This document shows positions 21,366 to 29,582 of a DNA stretch of 58,521 bases, piece after piece (the stretch's first letter is position 1; each line of letters starts with the position of its first letter). The stretch is from Oscillospiraceae bacterium (GTDB lineage: Bacteria > Bacillota > Clostridia > Oscillospirales > JAAYXM01): NCBI GenBank assembly GCA_017435965.1, contig JAFSEA010000083.1:1-58521 (forward strand). The letters are read 5' to 3'. The position numbers were made by a program, and so were the translations under genes. Under the pieces are notes generated by a model. That model made no database searches and was not told where the DNA came from. It saw nothing but the letters and a program-made list of their open reading frames with translations.

Positions 21366-24041
21366 TTATGCTTTCTTTCTGTCTTTTCGTCTTAAAAAGA
21401 ACTTGATTGTCTCCTCTATGGGAATTATAAGAAATGCAAGACCGAGAGCCACACCATATTCTTTCGCATCAAGTCTTGCAAGGTCAAAAGCGTTTGCAAG
21501 AAACGGCACTTCAACCACCAATGTCACAAGAGCAAAAGAGACTATTGCCGCACCCCAGAGCCAGAAGTTCTGCTTTTTCATTTTGAATAATGAACCGTGG
21601 AGGGATCTGAGGTTAAAGGAATGGAAAATTTCTGCAAATGCAAGAGACAAAAATGCCATCGAAGTTCCAAGTTTCCCCGCATCATACGGAAGTGTTCCGA
21701 ACTTTTCAAGATGAGACGGATAAAGTATATCGTAGCCAATATAGTAGGATATAAGTGTTATCGCAGTCACAATCATCCCTTGATAAACTATGGCAATTCC
21801 CAGACCGCCCGAGAAAACACCTTCTTTTGCATTTCTCGGCTGTCTTTTCATTATATCGCCCTCCGGCTTTTCCATACCGAGAGCCAATGCCGGCAGACAG
21901 TCGGTAACAAGATTTATCCACAGAAGATGCACCGGTTGGAAGAGCGTAAAGCCTGCAATGGTGGCAAAGAATATGGAAAGGACTTCCGAAAGGTTTGAAG
22001 CGAGAAGGAACTGAATACATTTTCTTATATTGTCATATATTCGTCTTCCCTCGCCTACCGCAGAAACAATTGTCGCAAAGTTATCATCGGTAAGAATCAT
22101 ATCGGCAACATTTTTCGTAACATCAGTTCCCGTAATTCCCATACCAACACCTATATCGGCATTTTTTATTGACGGTGCATCGTTTACTCCATCGCCCGTC
22201 ATTGCGGTGATTTTTGAAATTTTCTGCCAAGCTTTTACTATTCTTGTTTTATGCTCGGGCTGAACCCGTGCATAGACGGAATATTTTTCAAAAACTTTGT
22301 CAAACTCATCCTCTGTAAGCTCCGAAAGCTCTGCTCCCGTCATTGCCTCATCCGAGCTTTCAATTATGCCAAGCTCACGAGCTATTGCAACAGCGGTGTC
22401 CTTGTGGTCACCTGTTATCATTATAGGGCGTATCCCTGCACTACGACATTCTTCAATAGCTGCCTGAACTTCAGGTCTCACAGGGTCAATCATGCCTACA
22501 AGACCTATAAAGCAAAGGTCTTTTTCAAGGCTTTCCGGAGAATATCCACCGGGTTCTTTTTCATATATATGATAGGCAGAAGCAAGTACTCGAAGAGCTC
22601 TGTCCGCCATATTTTTATTTTCGGAAAGAATTTTTTCTCTTATTGTCTCCGTCATCTCCACAGCTTCGCCGTCTATATATGCCTTACCACAGCACTTGAG
22701 CACCTCGTCGGGAGCACCCTTAGTAAACTGAATTATTTCCTCACCTTTTCTGCATACCACGGACATCATCTTTCGTTCCGAAGAAAAAGGAGCTTCCCCG
22801 ATTCTGACGTATTCTTTTGACTGCTCATTTTTATCAAGACCGAGAGAATAAGCATAGTTTACAAGGGCACATTCCGTAGGCTCACCCACAGCTTTCTTTT
22901 CTTCCATATCAAAAGCCGCATCGGATGCTATGGACATCGAAGTTGCAAGAAGCTTTTCATCATATGAAAACTTCTCAACCACGGTCATTTTGTTCTGAGT
23001 GAGTGTTCCCGTTTTATCGGAGCATATTATCTGTGTACAGCCAAGTGTTTCAACCGCTGTGAGTTTTCTTATTATCGCTCCGCGCTTTGACATATTGGTA
23101 ACGCCTATTGAAAGAACTATGGTCACGACCGTTGCAAGACCTTCGGGAATTGCCGCAACAGCAAGAGAAATCGCTATCATAAACGTATCTATTACCGTGT
23201 CAAATCCCGCGCCACTTCCCGAGAGGTATGCTCTTATTATATTTATTCCGAATATCACCACGCAAATTCCGATAACGAGTTTTGTTAGAACTCTGCTGAG
23301 TTCTGACAACTTCATCTGCAGGGGAGTCTTCCCTTCTTTTGCCTGAGTAAGTGCATCTGCAATCTTTCCCATTTCGGTATCCATAGCAGTCTTTGTGATG
23401 ACGGCACGACCTCTTCCGTAAACCACCGTACTTCCGCAAAACACCATATTTTTGCGATCGCCAAGAGTTATATCGCCGTTTTTCGATGTGGTGAGAATAT
23501 CGGACACCTTCTCAACAGGCACAGACTCTCCCGTAAGTGCCGCTTCTTCCACTTTAAGACTTGCACATTCGATTATTCTTCCATCGGCAGGCACGGCATC
23601 CCCGGCTTCAAGAACGACTATATCACCCACCACAAGTTTTTCACTCTCCACCGTCATAAGCTTACCGTCACGGATAACCTTGCTTGTTGCCGATGCCATT
23701 TCCTGAAGTGCAGCAATGGACTTTTCAGCCTTGCTCTCTTGAACAACACCTAAAACTGCGTTTATAAGAACAACTGCCATAATAATTATAACATCCGTTG
23801 GAAAATGACTTTCATATATTGCCATAACCCCCGAGACTATCGCCGCAACAATGAGAATAATTGTCATCGGCTCGCAAAGCTGTTTGATAAAACGATGCAG
23901 CATTGACTCCGCATCGGGTTCAGAAAGCTTGTTCTTTCCGTTTTCGGAAAGTCTCTTTTCAGCCTCCTTTGCCGAAAGACCGTTTTCCGTTGTGCCGAGT
24001 TTTTCCAGAACTTCGTTTTTTTCTTTCAGATACTCTTTCAT
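21366..24041 (-). CDS. Calcium/manganese-type P-type ATPase (PMCA/SERCA-like)
   Basis: An 891-residue P2-type ATPase, complete in length. Motifs: the actuator TGES (LTGESVPVEK), the phosphorylation site SDKTGTLTQNK, the nucleotide-binding KGAPDEV, the hinge GDGVNDAPSIKNADIGVGMG, and membrane-helix signatures PEGL in helix 4 and NLVTDCLPALALG in helix 6, which give acidic and Asn/Asp ion ligands typical of Ca2+ pumps. Bacterial members are often annotated calcium-translocating, but the L. lactis YoaB-type pumps with a yybP-ykoY leader export Mn2+. Here a yybP-ykoY-type riboswitch is present, so Mn2+ efflux is the better guess. Translation starts at ATG 24041 with GAGGTGG upstream. Confidence 0.92.
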   Translation of the reverse strand: MKEYLKEKNEVLEKLGTTENGLSAKEAEKRLSENGKNKLSEPDAESMLHRFIKQLCEPMTIILIVAAIVSGVMAIYESHFPTDVIIIMAVVLINAVLGVVQESKAEKSIAALQEMASATSKVIRDGKLMTVESEKLVVGDIVVLEAGDAVPADGRIIECASLKVEEAALTGESVPVEKVSDILTTSKNGDITLGDRKNMVFCGSTVVYGRGRAVITKTAMDTEMGKIADALTQAKEGKTPLQMKLSELSRVLTKLVIGICVVIFGINIIRAYLSGSGAGFDTVIDTFMIAISLAVAAIPEGLATVVTIVLSIGVTNMSKRGAIIRKLTAVETLGCTQIICSDKTGTLTQNKMTVVEKFSYDEKLLATSMSIASDAAFDMEEKKAVGEPTECALVNYAYSLGLDKNEQSKEYVRIGEAPFSSERKMMSVVCRKGEEIIQFTKGAPDEVLKCCGKAYIDGEAVEMTETIREKILSENKNMADRALRVLASAYHIYEKEPGGYSPESLEKDLCFIGLVGMIDPVRPEVQAAIEECRSAGIRPIMITGDHKDTAVAIARELGIIESSDEAMTGAELSELTEDEFDKVFEKYSVYARVQPEHKTRIVKAWQKISKITAMTGDGVNDAPSIKNADIGVGMGITGTDVTKNVADMILTDDNFATIVSAVGEGRRIYDNIRKCIQFLLASNLSEVLSIFFATIAGFTLFQPVHLLWINLVTDCLPALALGMEKPEGDIMKRQPRNAKEGVFSGGLGIAIVYQGMIVTAITLISYYIGYDILYPSHLEKFGTLPYDAGKLGTSMAFLSLAFAEIFHSFNLRSLHGSLFKMKKQNFWLWGAAIVSFALVTLVVEVPFLANAFDLARLDAKEYGVALGLAFLIIPIEETIKFFLRRKDRKKA

Positions 24042-24073
24042 TATAAACCACCTCGTATTTAGTATTTGTATAT

Positions 24074-24121
24074 AAAAAGAGACTTATTTGTCCGGATATC
24101 CTCCGTAAACAAATAAGTCTC
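24074..24121 (-). terminator. Riboswitch-controlled terminator before the P-type ATPase
   Basis: A 12-bp perfect stem (24110-24121 with 24079-24090 on the minus strand) with a 19-base loop and a T run (24078-24074). Its 5' strand (GAGACTTATTTG) contains the GAGACTT that also belongs to the 3' side of the riboswitch P1/L3 region, so binding of ligand and terminator formation are mutually exclusive. Confidence 0.85.
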
Positions 24122-24205
24122 ATCATTTAAAATAAAGCCAGGACAAAAGTCCGATTGTTGACTTTACTGCGCGAAAAATCCACGCGCCGATTACTCCCTT
24201 TGTCA
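24108..24205 (-). ncRNA. yybP-ykoY-type (Mn2+) riboswitch aptamer for the P-type ATPase
   Basis: The minus-strand leader reads AAAGGGAGUAAUC at its 5' end, then a hairpin GCGCG..CGCGC (24180s), then AAAGUC paired with GGCUUU flanking GGAC-UUUU-GUCC, and finally AUGAGACUUAUUU. This follows the yybP-ykoY layout (GGGGAGUA, AAAGUC/GGCUUU arm, GCAAGACCUUU-like 3' segment). Members bind Mn2+ and usually activate Mn2+ exporters. The following terminator stem reuses the GAGACUU segment, giving a transcriptional ON switch. Confidence 0.75.
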
Positions 24206-24221
24206 TATTCAATTTTTAAAG

Positions 24222-24250
24222 ATTATACACTATGCAGGGAATATTTTCAA
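24222..24250 (-). promoter_or_regulatory. Promoter of the riboswitch-controlled P-type ATPase
   Basis: On the minus strand TTGAAA (24245-24250) and TATAAT (24222-24227), with a 17-base spacer. The transcript starts about 10 bases before the riboswitch. Confidence 0.75.
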
Positions 24251-24290
24251 GTACCTTTTTGTAAAAAATTTGTGAACCTGTCGCAGTCTC

Positions 24291-24674
24291 TTATTTCTTT
24301 TTGGGTTCCTTATCAAATGCAACATCAACTACTTTGATATTTACTGCGCTGATTTCGATGCCTGTCATTGACTCTACCGCAGCGGCAATCTTTTCCTGCA
24401 CACGTTTTGCAACGGTCGGAATAATATTACCTTTCTTTATCGAAAGAGAAACTGTGATCTCAACAGAATCATCTGCAATTGCAATCTTAACACCCTTGCC
24501 TGCATTCTTCTTGCTGATAAAATCAACTACATTCACACTTCCGAGACTTGCAATACCTTCAACCTCTGCAGCTGCAACACCTGCTATAGCAGCAATAACA
24601 TCATCAGAAATGGCAATGCTACCTGCGTCATCATTCTTTGCCAAATATTCTTTTGCTTCAGCCAAAACATTCAC
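24291..24674 (-). CDS. Asp23/Gls24 family envelope stress response protein
   Basis: A 127-residue Asp23 protein, usually a highly abundant membrane-associated envelope protein (originally an alkaline shock protein) with an alpha-beta fold. Typical segments: the SIAISDDVIAAIAGVAAAEVEGI opening that is the family hallmark, GKGVKIAIADDSVEITVSLSI, and PTVAKRVQEKIAAAVESMTG. C-terminus is a Lys/Pro tail. AAAGGAG precedes ATG 24674. It lies 45 bases after spoIIIAH, and asp23 next to the spoIIIA operon is a common arrangement in Clostridia. The opposite strand also has an open frame here, but it lacks the family pattern. Confidence 0.93.
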   Translation of the reverse strand: MNVLAEAKEYLAKNDDAGSIAISDDVIAAIAGVAAAEVEGIASLGSVNVVDFISKKNAGKGVKIAIADDSVEITVSLSIKKGNIIPTVAKRVQEKIAAAVESMTGIEISAVNIKVVDVAFDKEPKKK

Positions 24675-24719
24675 GCTCCTTTAAATAAATGTCTTTCTGT
24701 TATAAGTATACCTCAAAGC

Positions 24720-25304
24720 TCAATGAATTTCAACAATTTTTATGTTACTTGGCAAAATATTTGTTTCACTTACCGCAATATCCTTGATTTTGTTTATATC
24801 GGAAGGACTTAAACCTTCCTCCGGGGCCGTTACAATAACACTTACCCCACTATCGTTTATCAACGCAACACAGTCCACATATCCTTTTGCCTTAACAAGC
24901 GTTTCTATGCGTGTCTCCGCAAGAGCGTTTGTTGAAATCTTTTCTATGCTCCCTGCCGCTTTATCTCGGGTTTCCTGTGATACGCTTTCCTCTGCCGTCG
25001 TTTCCTTAAGAGTTGTTATTGCGCTGTCTCTTGCCTTTTGCTTTTCCATTCTCGCCTCATCAAAGTATTCCCCGGAATTCTTCATCGTATCCGAACTTTC
25101 TTCTGTTTTTTCTTTATCGGATACGTTTTCTTCTGCGGAAGTCTCAGAAGCTTCAGCGCTATCATTTACCACAAAGTTCGTCTCTCCAAAATTTTCATTC
25201 AACCTTTCTCTGTCATCCTTTATCTCCATCGTGTTCCAATTAAGATATACCGCAACGCAGATAAACATTATAATCACGGCGGTTATTGCACTTCGCTTTT
25301 TCAT
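24720..25304 (-). CDS. spoIIIAH: Stage III sporulation protein AH (SpoIIIAH)
   Basis: In B. subtilis SpoIIIAH sits in the mother-cell membrane and binds forespore SpoIIQ to form the channel or feeding-tube. The 194-residue product has one N-terminal membrane helix (SAITAVIIMFICVAVYLNW), a long Glu-rich disordered stretch with SEETSA/EKTEES-like repeats (about 40-110), and a C-terminal ring-building-motif domain of the EscJ/PrgK type (ETRIETLVKAKGYVDCVALIN). GGAGGAG precedes the ATG. Last gene of the spoIIIA operon, with asp23 after it. Assignment rests on position plus domain layout. Confidence 0.93.
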   Translation of the reverse strand: MKKRSAITAVIIMFICVAVYLNWNTMEIKDDRERLNENFGETNFVVNDSAEASETSAEENVSDKEKTEESSDTMKNSGEYFDEARMEKQKARDSAITTLKETTAEESVSQETRDKAAGSIEKISTNALAETRIETLVKAKGYVDCVALINDSGVSVIVTAPEEGLSPSDINKIKDIAVSETNILPSNIKIVEIH

Positions 25305-25316
25305 AAGCTCCTCCTA

Positions 25317-25841
25317 TCATTTCATTTTCACCACACTTATTCGGTCGCTGGAAAGTCCCGTAAGTGCACTTACAACTTCGATTATGCTCTTTTGTACCTC
25401 AAGACTTTCTGCACCGGTGCAGGCAATGGCAGCACCACGGAATTTGGGATATCTTTCCTTCACAAGCACCGGAACTTCATATCCGGACCCTTCCGATATT
25501 ATGCTTGGCTTTATATCTCTGTCACTTTCTTTTGTAGTCTCATTATCTTTCTTTTCACTTTGTTTTTCTTCCTTTGCATACACCTTTTCAGGTCCCGATT
25601 CAATGGACAGAATTACATTGACCTTTCCCACCCCCTCACATTCGGATAAAACTTTTTCCACCCGTTTTTCAAACTCTCCAACATCAAACTCCATTGTGTC
25701 AGAAGAGACACTTTTCTGATCGGTTTCTTTTCCCGAAGGAAATCCCACAAGAAATATTCCAACCACAAGAACAACAATGACATATTTATACTTCTTTACA
25801 AATCCCGTTGCCTTTGAAAAATCCATTTTCTTCAAATTCAT
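25317..25841 (-). CDS. spoIIIAG: Stage III sporulation protein AG (SpoIIIAG)
   Basis: SpoIIIAG forms a large ring in the intermembrane space of the developing spore. The 174-residue protein has an N-terminal membrane helix (KYVIVVLVVGIFLVG) and a C-terminal ring-building-motif domain: MEFDVGEFEKRVEKVLSECEG, VNVILSIESGPEKVYAKEEK, then ERYPKFRGAAIACTGAESLEV and VVSALTGLSSDRISVVKMK. The ATG overlaps the stop of spoIIIAF (ATGA-type overlap), indicating translational coupling. The gene follows the conserved order AA to AH. Confidence 0.94.
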   Translation of the reverse strand: MNLKKMDFSKATGFVKKYKYVIVVLVVGIFLVGFPSGKETDQKSVSSDTMEFDVGEFEKRVEKVLSECEGVGKVNVILSIESGPEKVYAKEEKQSEKKDNETTKESDRDIKPSIISEGSGYEVPVLVKERYPKFRGAAIACTGAESLEVQKSIIEVVSALTGLSSDRISVVKMK

Positions 25842-26305
25842 TCCGACACCTCAAACGTCTGATTTTCTTTCGCTATCCCACATTCTTCCACAAGTATCTG
25901 CGACACTTTTTCCACATCCTTTTCATTTTCAAGCTTTACTGTGACAGAGCAGACCTCACCATTGAAATATTCCGGCTGTGCATCGCACCTGATCCCGAAT
26001 TGCTCTGCTCTTTTAAATATATATGTGCGAAGATTTTCTTCTATGATACTTTCTTTTAGCCTCTCGCCCTTTTGTCGCATCATTTCCGCTTTCGTCTCTA
26101 TTTCCGACTCAATCTTCCTGTCGTATTCAGAAAACAAAGCCGGGTCAAGCTCCTTCATCGGAGATACCAGCACCGTCATAAGAAGAATGCTCCCACAAAG
26201 CATTGCAGCACGTCCGGCGGCATTTTTCGGAGTTACCACAGCTACTATTGCCATTATCATCGTTACTGTAGCAACAGCTCCGACAAAACCCTTTACATAC
26301 CCCAT
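25838..26305 (-). CDS. spoIIIAF: Stage III sporulation protein AF (SpoIIIAF)
   Basis: A 155-residue protein with two N-terminal membrane segments (VGAVATVTMIMAIVAVV and the next hydrophobic stretch MLCGSILLMTVLVSP), and a cytoplasmic or intermembrane domain whose last part, EVCSVTVKLENEKDVEKVSQIL, is the ring-building-motif typical of the EscJ-like domain seen in SpoIIIAF. Part of the channel complex between mother cell and forespore. It lies in order between spoIIIAE and spoIIIAG, overlapping the latter's start. Confidence 0.92.
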   Translation of the reverse strand: MGYVKGFVGAVATVTMIMAIVAVVTPKNAAGRAAMLCGSILLMTVLVSPMKELDPALFSEYDRKIESEIETKAEMMRQKGERLKESIIEENLRTYIFKRAEQFGIRCDAQPEYFNGEVCSVTVKLENEKDVEKVSQILVEECGIAKENQTFEVSE

Positions 26306-26311
26306 AACAAC

Positions 26312-27403
26312 TTACGTCACCCCCGTGCTCTGCATAATCATAACTATGGTAAGCAGAAGTACCGTTATGCACGATGCTACCATCGCAAGAACAAGTCCGA
26401 AGCTTGATGCAAGTCGTTCCGAAAGGTCTGAAATTCCCGTACCTATAACAGGAGAGGCACATACAGATGCAAATCTGAATAAGAAATAATTTATCGCAAG
26501 GGTTATCACCGGCGTAACAGAAGATGAGATAATAACAAGCATTCCGAAAACCCCAACAGAGTTTTTCAGCACCGCTGTTCCCGATATCACCGTTGCGGTT
26601 GCATCGGAAATTATACCTCCTACCACAGGTACCGCACCGCTTATGGCAAACTTCGCAGTTTTCACACCTGCTCGATCCGCACTTGCGGCAACAATCCCCG
26701 TAACGGTTATATATGACACAAACGCGCCGAGAACAATCTTCAGAGTTGCAGAAATCACCTTAACCGATAAATCAGAAAGCCTCTTTAATGCGGCATTTTC
26801 CGATGCCGCATTGGCTGTTGCGGCAAATATATTTACATAAACAAGCGGCATAAGAATTTTGTCAATCATCGTTATCAGAATATCAGAAAACAATGCGGCC
26901 GCCGTTACTTTTGCCATCGCCGAACCGGGCATACCGCTTGCTGCCTCAACAGCGGCAAGTGTCGGAAGTAAGGCTTTTGAAAACACACTGACACTTTCAA
27001 TAAGCTTTTCTCCCATACCTATAACGCTTTTTATGCTTCCCGATGCAACTGCTGTCACGGCAATAGCACCAACAAGTGAAGCTGTGGTTTTTGCCGCACC
27101 TGACTCTCCCGTCAAGGTAATCGCACCGACAGATGAGGTGAGAAAAGAAACCGCGACTATCATCATAACACAGCGCAATCCTCCGGTAAAAATGTCACCG
27201 ACCTCTTCTTTTATTTTCTCATAAATCTTTGACAATCCCTCTGTGAATGAAATGTCTTCAGAATATTCTATATCCCCCGTGTCTTTCGGCACGGAATCCG
27301 AAATCTCATCCATCTCTGCGACCTCGGTAAGGGAATCTTCCGAGGCAAAGCATGGGAAAGTCATCAAAAAAACGCACACCATAACGCATATCATTTGTTT
27401 CAT
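26312..27403 (-). CDS. spoIIIAE: Stage III sporulation protein AE (SpoIIIAE)
   Basis: A 363-residue polytopic membrane protein of the SpoIIIA channel. ATG 27403 is chosen since GTGAGG lies 6 bases before; another ATG is two codons upstream, and a longer frame runs into spoIIIAD and is not supported. A signal-like N-terminus (MKQMICVMVCVFLMTFPCFA) is followed by an acidic region and then about eight hydrophobic segments (for instance MMIVAVSFLTSSVGAITL, ILITMIDKILMPLVYVNIF, ITLAINYFLFRFASVCASP). Large membrane region with GA-rich helices is typical of SpoIIIAE. It starts just after spoIIIAD ends and before spoIIIAF. Confidence 0.94.
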   Translation of the reverse strand: MKQMICVMVCVFLMTFPCFASEDSLTEVAEMDEISDSVPKDTGDIEYSEDISFTEGLSKIYEKIKEEVGDIFTGGLRCVMMIVAVSFLTSSVGAITLTGESGAAKTTASLVGAIAVTAVASGSIKSVIGMGEKLIESVSVFSKALLPTLAAVEAASGMPGSAMAKVTAAALFSDILITMIDKILMPLVYVNIFAATANAASENAALKRLSDLSVKVISATLKIVLGAFVSYITVTGIVAASADRAGVKTAKFAISGAVPVVGGIISDATATVISGTAVLKNSVGVFGMLVIISSSVTPVITLAINYFLFRFASVCASPVIGTGISDLSERLASSFGLVLAMVASCITVLLLTIVMIMQSTGVT

Positions 27404-27411
27404 AAACATCC

Positions 27412-27789
27412 TCACACCATCCGTTGCAATACAGTCATCATAAGCGGCATTGAAATCCCCATCGCCACAGCTCCGCCCACAAGCTCTATATATGATGCAA
27501 CAGCGCTCATTCCGCTGTCTCTGCACATATCGCTGCCGATTTTGGCAACCACACTCACTCCCACACATTTCATAAGAGGTGTTACAAGACTTTGAGATAT
27601 ACCGGCATTTTCTGCAAGTTCATATATAAAGAGCACGCATTTTCCAACAGCTCCTGCCGCTACTGCCACAAGACCGAGAAGCAATGCAAGAGTTGCGGCA
27701 ACAGACATTTCAGGAAGACTCCTCCGCAGTCCGCTGACCGTAAATATTCCCACAAGCGAAAGCGCGCACACCTTGAATAAAATTTCCAT
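27412..27789 (-). CDS. spoIIIAD: Stage III sporulation protein AD (SpoIIIAD)
   Basis: A 125-residue polytopic membrane protein with four hydrophobic segments, among them ALSLVGIFTVSGLRR, ALLLGLVAVAAGAVGKCVLFI and AVASYIELVGGAVAMGISMP. The sequence fits SpoIIIAD, a membrane component of the mother-cell-side complex. It lies between spoIIIAC and spoIIIAE with a six-base gap to the former. Position within the complete operon makes the identification secure. Confidence 0.93.
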   Translation of the reverse strand: MEILFKVCALSLVGIFTVSGLRRSLPEMSVAATLALLLGLVAVAAGAVGKCVLFIYELAENAGISQSLVTPLMKCVGVSVVAKIGSDMCRDSGMSAVASYIELVGGAVAMGISMPLMMTVLQRMV

Positions 27790-27795
27790 AATCTT

Positions 27796-27990
27796 TTAAA
27801 ACCCAAATGTCGATTTCACAAGGTCAAAGAGATTGCTTATCTCCCTCACGATTATCATAAGCACGACAATGAGTCCTGCAAGGGTTGTCATCATCGCCTG
27901 CTCCTCTCTTCCTGACCTCACAAGAAGAAGATTGAGCACCGACACAAGAATCCCTATTGCCGCAACCTTGAAAATTAAATCTACCTGCAT
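27796..27990 (-). CDS. spoIIIAC: Stage III sporulation protein AC (SpoIIIAC)
   Basis: A 64-residue membrane protein with two helices (FKVAAIGILVSVLNLLLV and MMTTLAGLIVVLMIIVREI) joined by a short loop with RSGREEQAM, which is the usual SpoIIIAC pattern and length. It stands in its conserved place between spoIIIAB and spoIIIAD. Confidence 0.93.
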   Translation of the reverse strand: MQVDLIFKVAAIGILVSVLNLLLVRSGREEQAMMTTLAGLIVVLMIIVREISNLFDLVKSTFGF

Positions 27991-28006
27991 TTTCCACTTT
28001 CCCCGT

Positions 28007-28522
28007 CTAAATAAAAACTATAACAACTGCTATTCCGCAAATAAGTCCGAGCTTTGCATACAGCCCCCCAAGTCTCTTTTTCTCCTCTGAGGCGGCAGCG
28101 TGCATCGAATCAACGCATCGTATTGTGTGTTCAATCCCACGCTTCTGCTCATCCGCCCCATATCTCCCGAGCACGTTTCCGAGAGCTGCAATTGTGTCCG
28201 ACTCTGAAGGTTTCAACTTTAAATATTCCGCCCTTTTCACCTCTTTTCGCCATATCAGGCAAAAGGGAACATCAGGCTTTTCCGTCATTTCCCGAACACA
28301 TTCTTCAAACAGAATCGAAACGGGTATCGAAGCAGTTTCGGCGAGTATTTTCATAAGCTCGTCTATCGGTGTCAATCTCTCACCTATTTCCGAATGCATA
28401 ATATGTAATGCTTCAAGAAAGCCTTTAAGACTCTTTTCGCGAGACGTGAGAGCCGCAGATGCTCCCATTCCCATAATAGTTGCACCGCCGATTAAGAATA
28501 TAGCTCCTATTATCTTTATCAT
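28007..28522 (-). CDS. spoIIIAB: Stage III sporulation protein AB (SpoIIIAB)
   Basis: A 171-residue protein with an N-terminal membrane helix (IIGAIFLIGGATIMGMGAS), a soluble helical domain containing LKGFLEALHIMHSEIGERLTPI and related four-helix-bundle segments (similar to GspF-type domains), and a C-terminal membrane helix (LGLICGIAVVIVFI). This topology is characteristic of SpoIIIAB. It sits 15 bases downstream of spoIIIAA. Confidence 0.93.
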   Translation of the reverse strand: MIKIIGAIFLIGGATIMGMGASAALTSREKSLKGFLEALHIMHSEIGERLTPIDELMKILAETASIPVSILFEECVREMTEKPDVPFCLIWRKEVKRAEYLKLKPSESDTIAALGNVLGRYGADEQKRGIEHTIRCVDSMHAAASEEKKRLGGLYAKLGLICGIAVVIVFI

Positions 28523-28537
28523 AAGAAGTATCCTCCG

Positions 28538-29437
28538 TTATATCTTTCTGATTTCCCTTTCAAAGCTTTCACCGTGACGTTTTAATACCACAAGACGTTT
28601 GAACACACCGGCACGCTGAAGCCTGTTGTATACAGGTCTTGAAAATAGACACTCTGCACTTTCGCCGTGGGCTGTAGCGAGAATCCCGACTCCGCAGTTC
28701 ATTATGTGGAATATGGCATCACAATCCGATTCCTCCGTTATCTCATCAAGTGCGATAATCTCAGGCGACATTGCCCGAAGCATCAGAAGTGCTCCCTCTG
28801 CTTTGTCAATACCATCTATCACATCGGTGCATTTTCCCACATCAAATTGAGGTGTACCTTTGTACTTTGCTGCGACCTCTCCTCGCTCGTCTACCAGAGA
28901 TATTCGTTTGCCGGAATCGGAAAGTCGCCGTACAAGGTCACGAAGTGTTGTTGTCTTGCCGTGCCCCGGCGGTGAGATTATGAGAGTATTGTTGAATCTG
29001 TCACCCTCCATAAGCTCCTCCGCAATTCCTTTTGCCGCTGTGGGAATACTCTTTGCAATACGCACGGAAACCGATGAAAAATCACGAAGTCCCGAGAGCC
29101 TTCCTCCGCTTTCAATTCCCGTTCCGCAAATTCCTATTCTGTGCCCACCCGACACCGTAACAAACCCTTCCCGTATACTTTTCTGTGCCGTGTGCACCGA
29201 GCTTTTTGTTGCAAGGTCAAGAACAGAAACAATGTCCTCAACAGAGACAATTCCATTTTCTATAATCTTTTCCTCTCCGCAGGAAAATACCGAGAAACCA
29301 CGCCCGGCACGGAGACGAAACTCCTCTATCCTTGCCTTTTCTGAATCAGAAAGCCTTATCGCCGCATTCCGAAGCCGCATGGGAAGATAACGAATTGCCT
29401 CACCGAATTTATGTAAAGCTTCTTCTGTATGTATCAT
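28538..29437 (-). CDS. spoIIIAA: Stage III sporulation protein AA (SpoIIIAA), secretion-type ATPase
   Basis: A 299-residue ATPase related to type II/IV secretion and pilus motors; it powers or organises the SpoIIIA channel. Walker A is ISPPGHGKTTTLRDLVRRL at about residues 148-166, Walker B EIIALDEITEE at about 232, with other motifs (LVDERGEVAAKYKG, ILATAHGESAECLF). The N-terminal domain carries the RLRAGRGFSVFS segment. It is the first gene of the spoIIIA operon, transcribed on the minus strand. The ATG at 29437 follows AAAGGAGAAA. A sigma-E-like promoter candidate lies at 29468-29494. Confidence 0.95.
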   Translation of the reverse strand: MIHTEEALHKFGEAIRYLPMRLRNAAIRLSDSEKARIEEFRLRAGRGFSVFSCGEEKIIENGIVSVEDIVSVLDLATKSSVHTAQKSIREGFVTVSGGHRIGICGTGIESGGRLSGLRDFSSVSVRIAKSIPTAAKGIAEELMEGDRFNNTLIISPPGHGKTTTLRDLVRRLSDSGKRISLVDERGEVAAKYKGTPQFDVGKCTDVIDGIDKAEGALLMLRAMSPEIIALDEITEESDCDAIFHIMNCGVGILATAHGESAECLFSRPVYNRLQRAGVFKRLVVLKRHGESFEREIRKI

Positions 29438-29467
29438 AGCCTTTTCTCCTTTTCATTTTCTGCTTAA

Positions 29468-29494
29468 AGTCTATGAAACAAGCCATAAAAATAG
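29468..29494 (-). promoter_or_regulatory. Possible sigma-E-type promoter of the spoIIIA operon
   Basis: On the minus strand CTATTTT (29488-29494) and CATAGACT (29468-29475) are 12 bases apart, roughly like the sigma-E pattern (ATATT, 13-15 bases, CATACA-T), about 30 bases before spoIIIAA. The match is partial; expected biology is the main support. Confidence 0.3.
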
Positions 29495-29518
29495 AACAAG
29501 CCTAAAAAAGTGTTTTCC

Positions 29519-29547
29519 TTGCGAAACTTTTAATAAAATGTTATAAT
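29519..29547 (+). promoter_or_regulatory. Sigma-A-type promoter of the second type I R-M operon
   Basis: TTGCGA (29519-29524) and TATAAT (29542-29547), 17-base spacer, about 35 bases before hsdM. Confidence 0.7.
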
Positions 29548-29582
29548 AAATTGAATAAATGTATAATCGGGGAGTTTTTGAT

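Noticed and set aside
24301..24684. Long open frame opposite asp23 (127 residues, plus strand)
   Set aside because: The minus-strand frame has the clear Asp23 pattern and a ribosome site; the plus-strand frame is its mirror with no family features.
25013..25719. Open frames on the plus strand across spoIIIAG/AH
   Set aside because: They lie antisense to well-recognised sporulation genes and have no ribosome sites or motifs.
27404..27568. Upstream extension of spoIIIAE to 27568
   Set aside because: The extension lies in the spoIIIAD gene, is Cys/Arg-rich in an unlikely way, and the GTGAGG-ATG at 27403 gives the natural start with a signal peptide.
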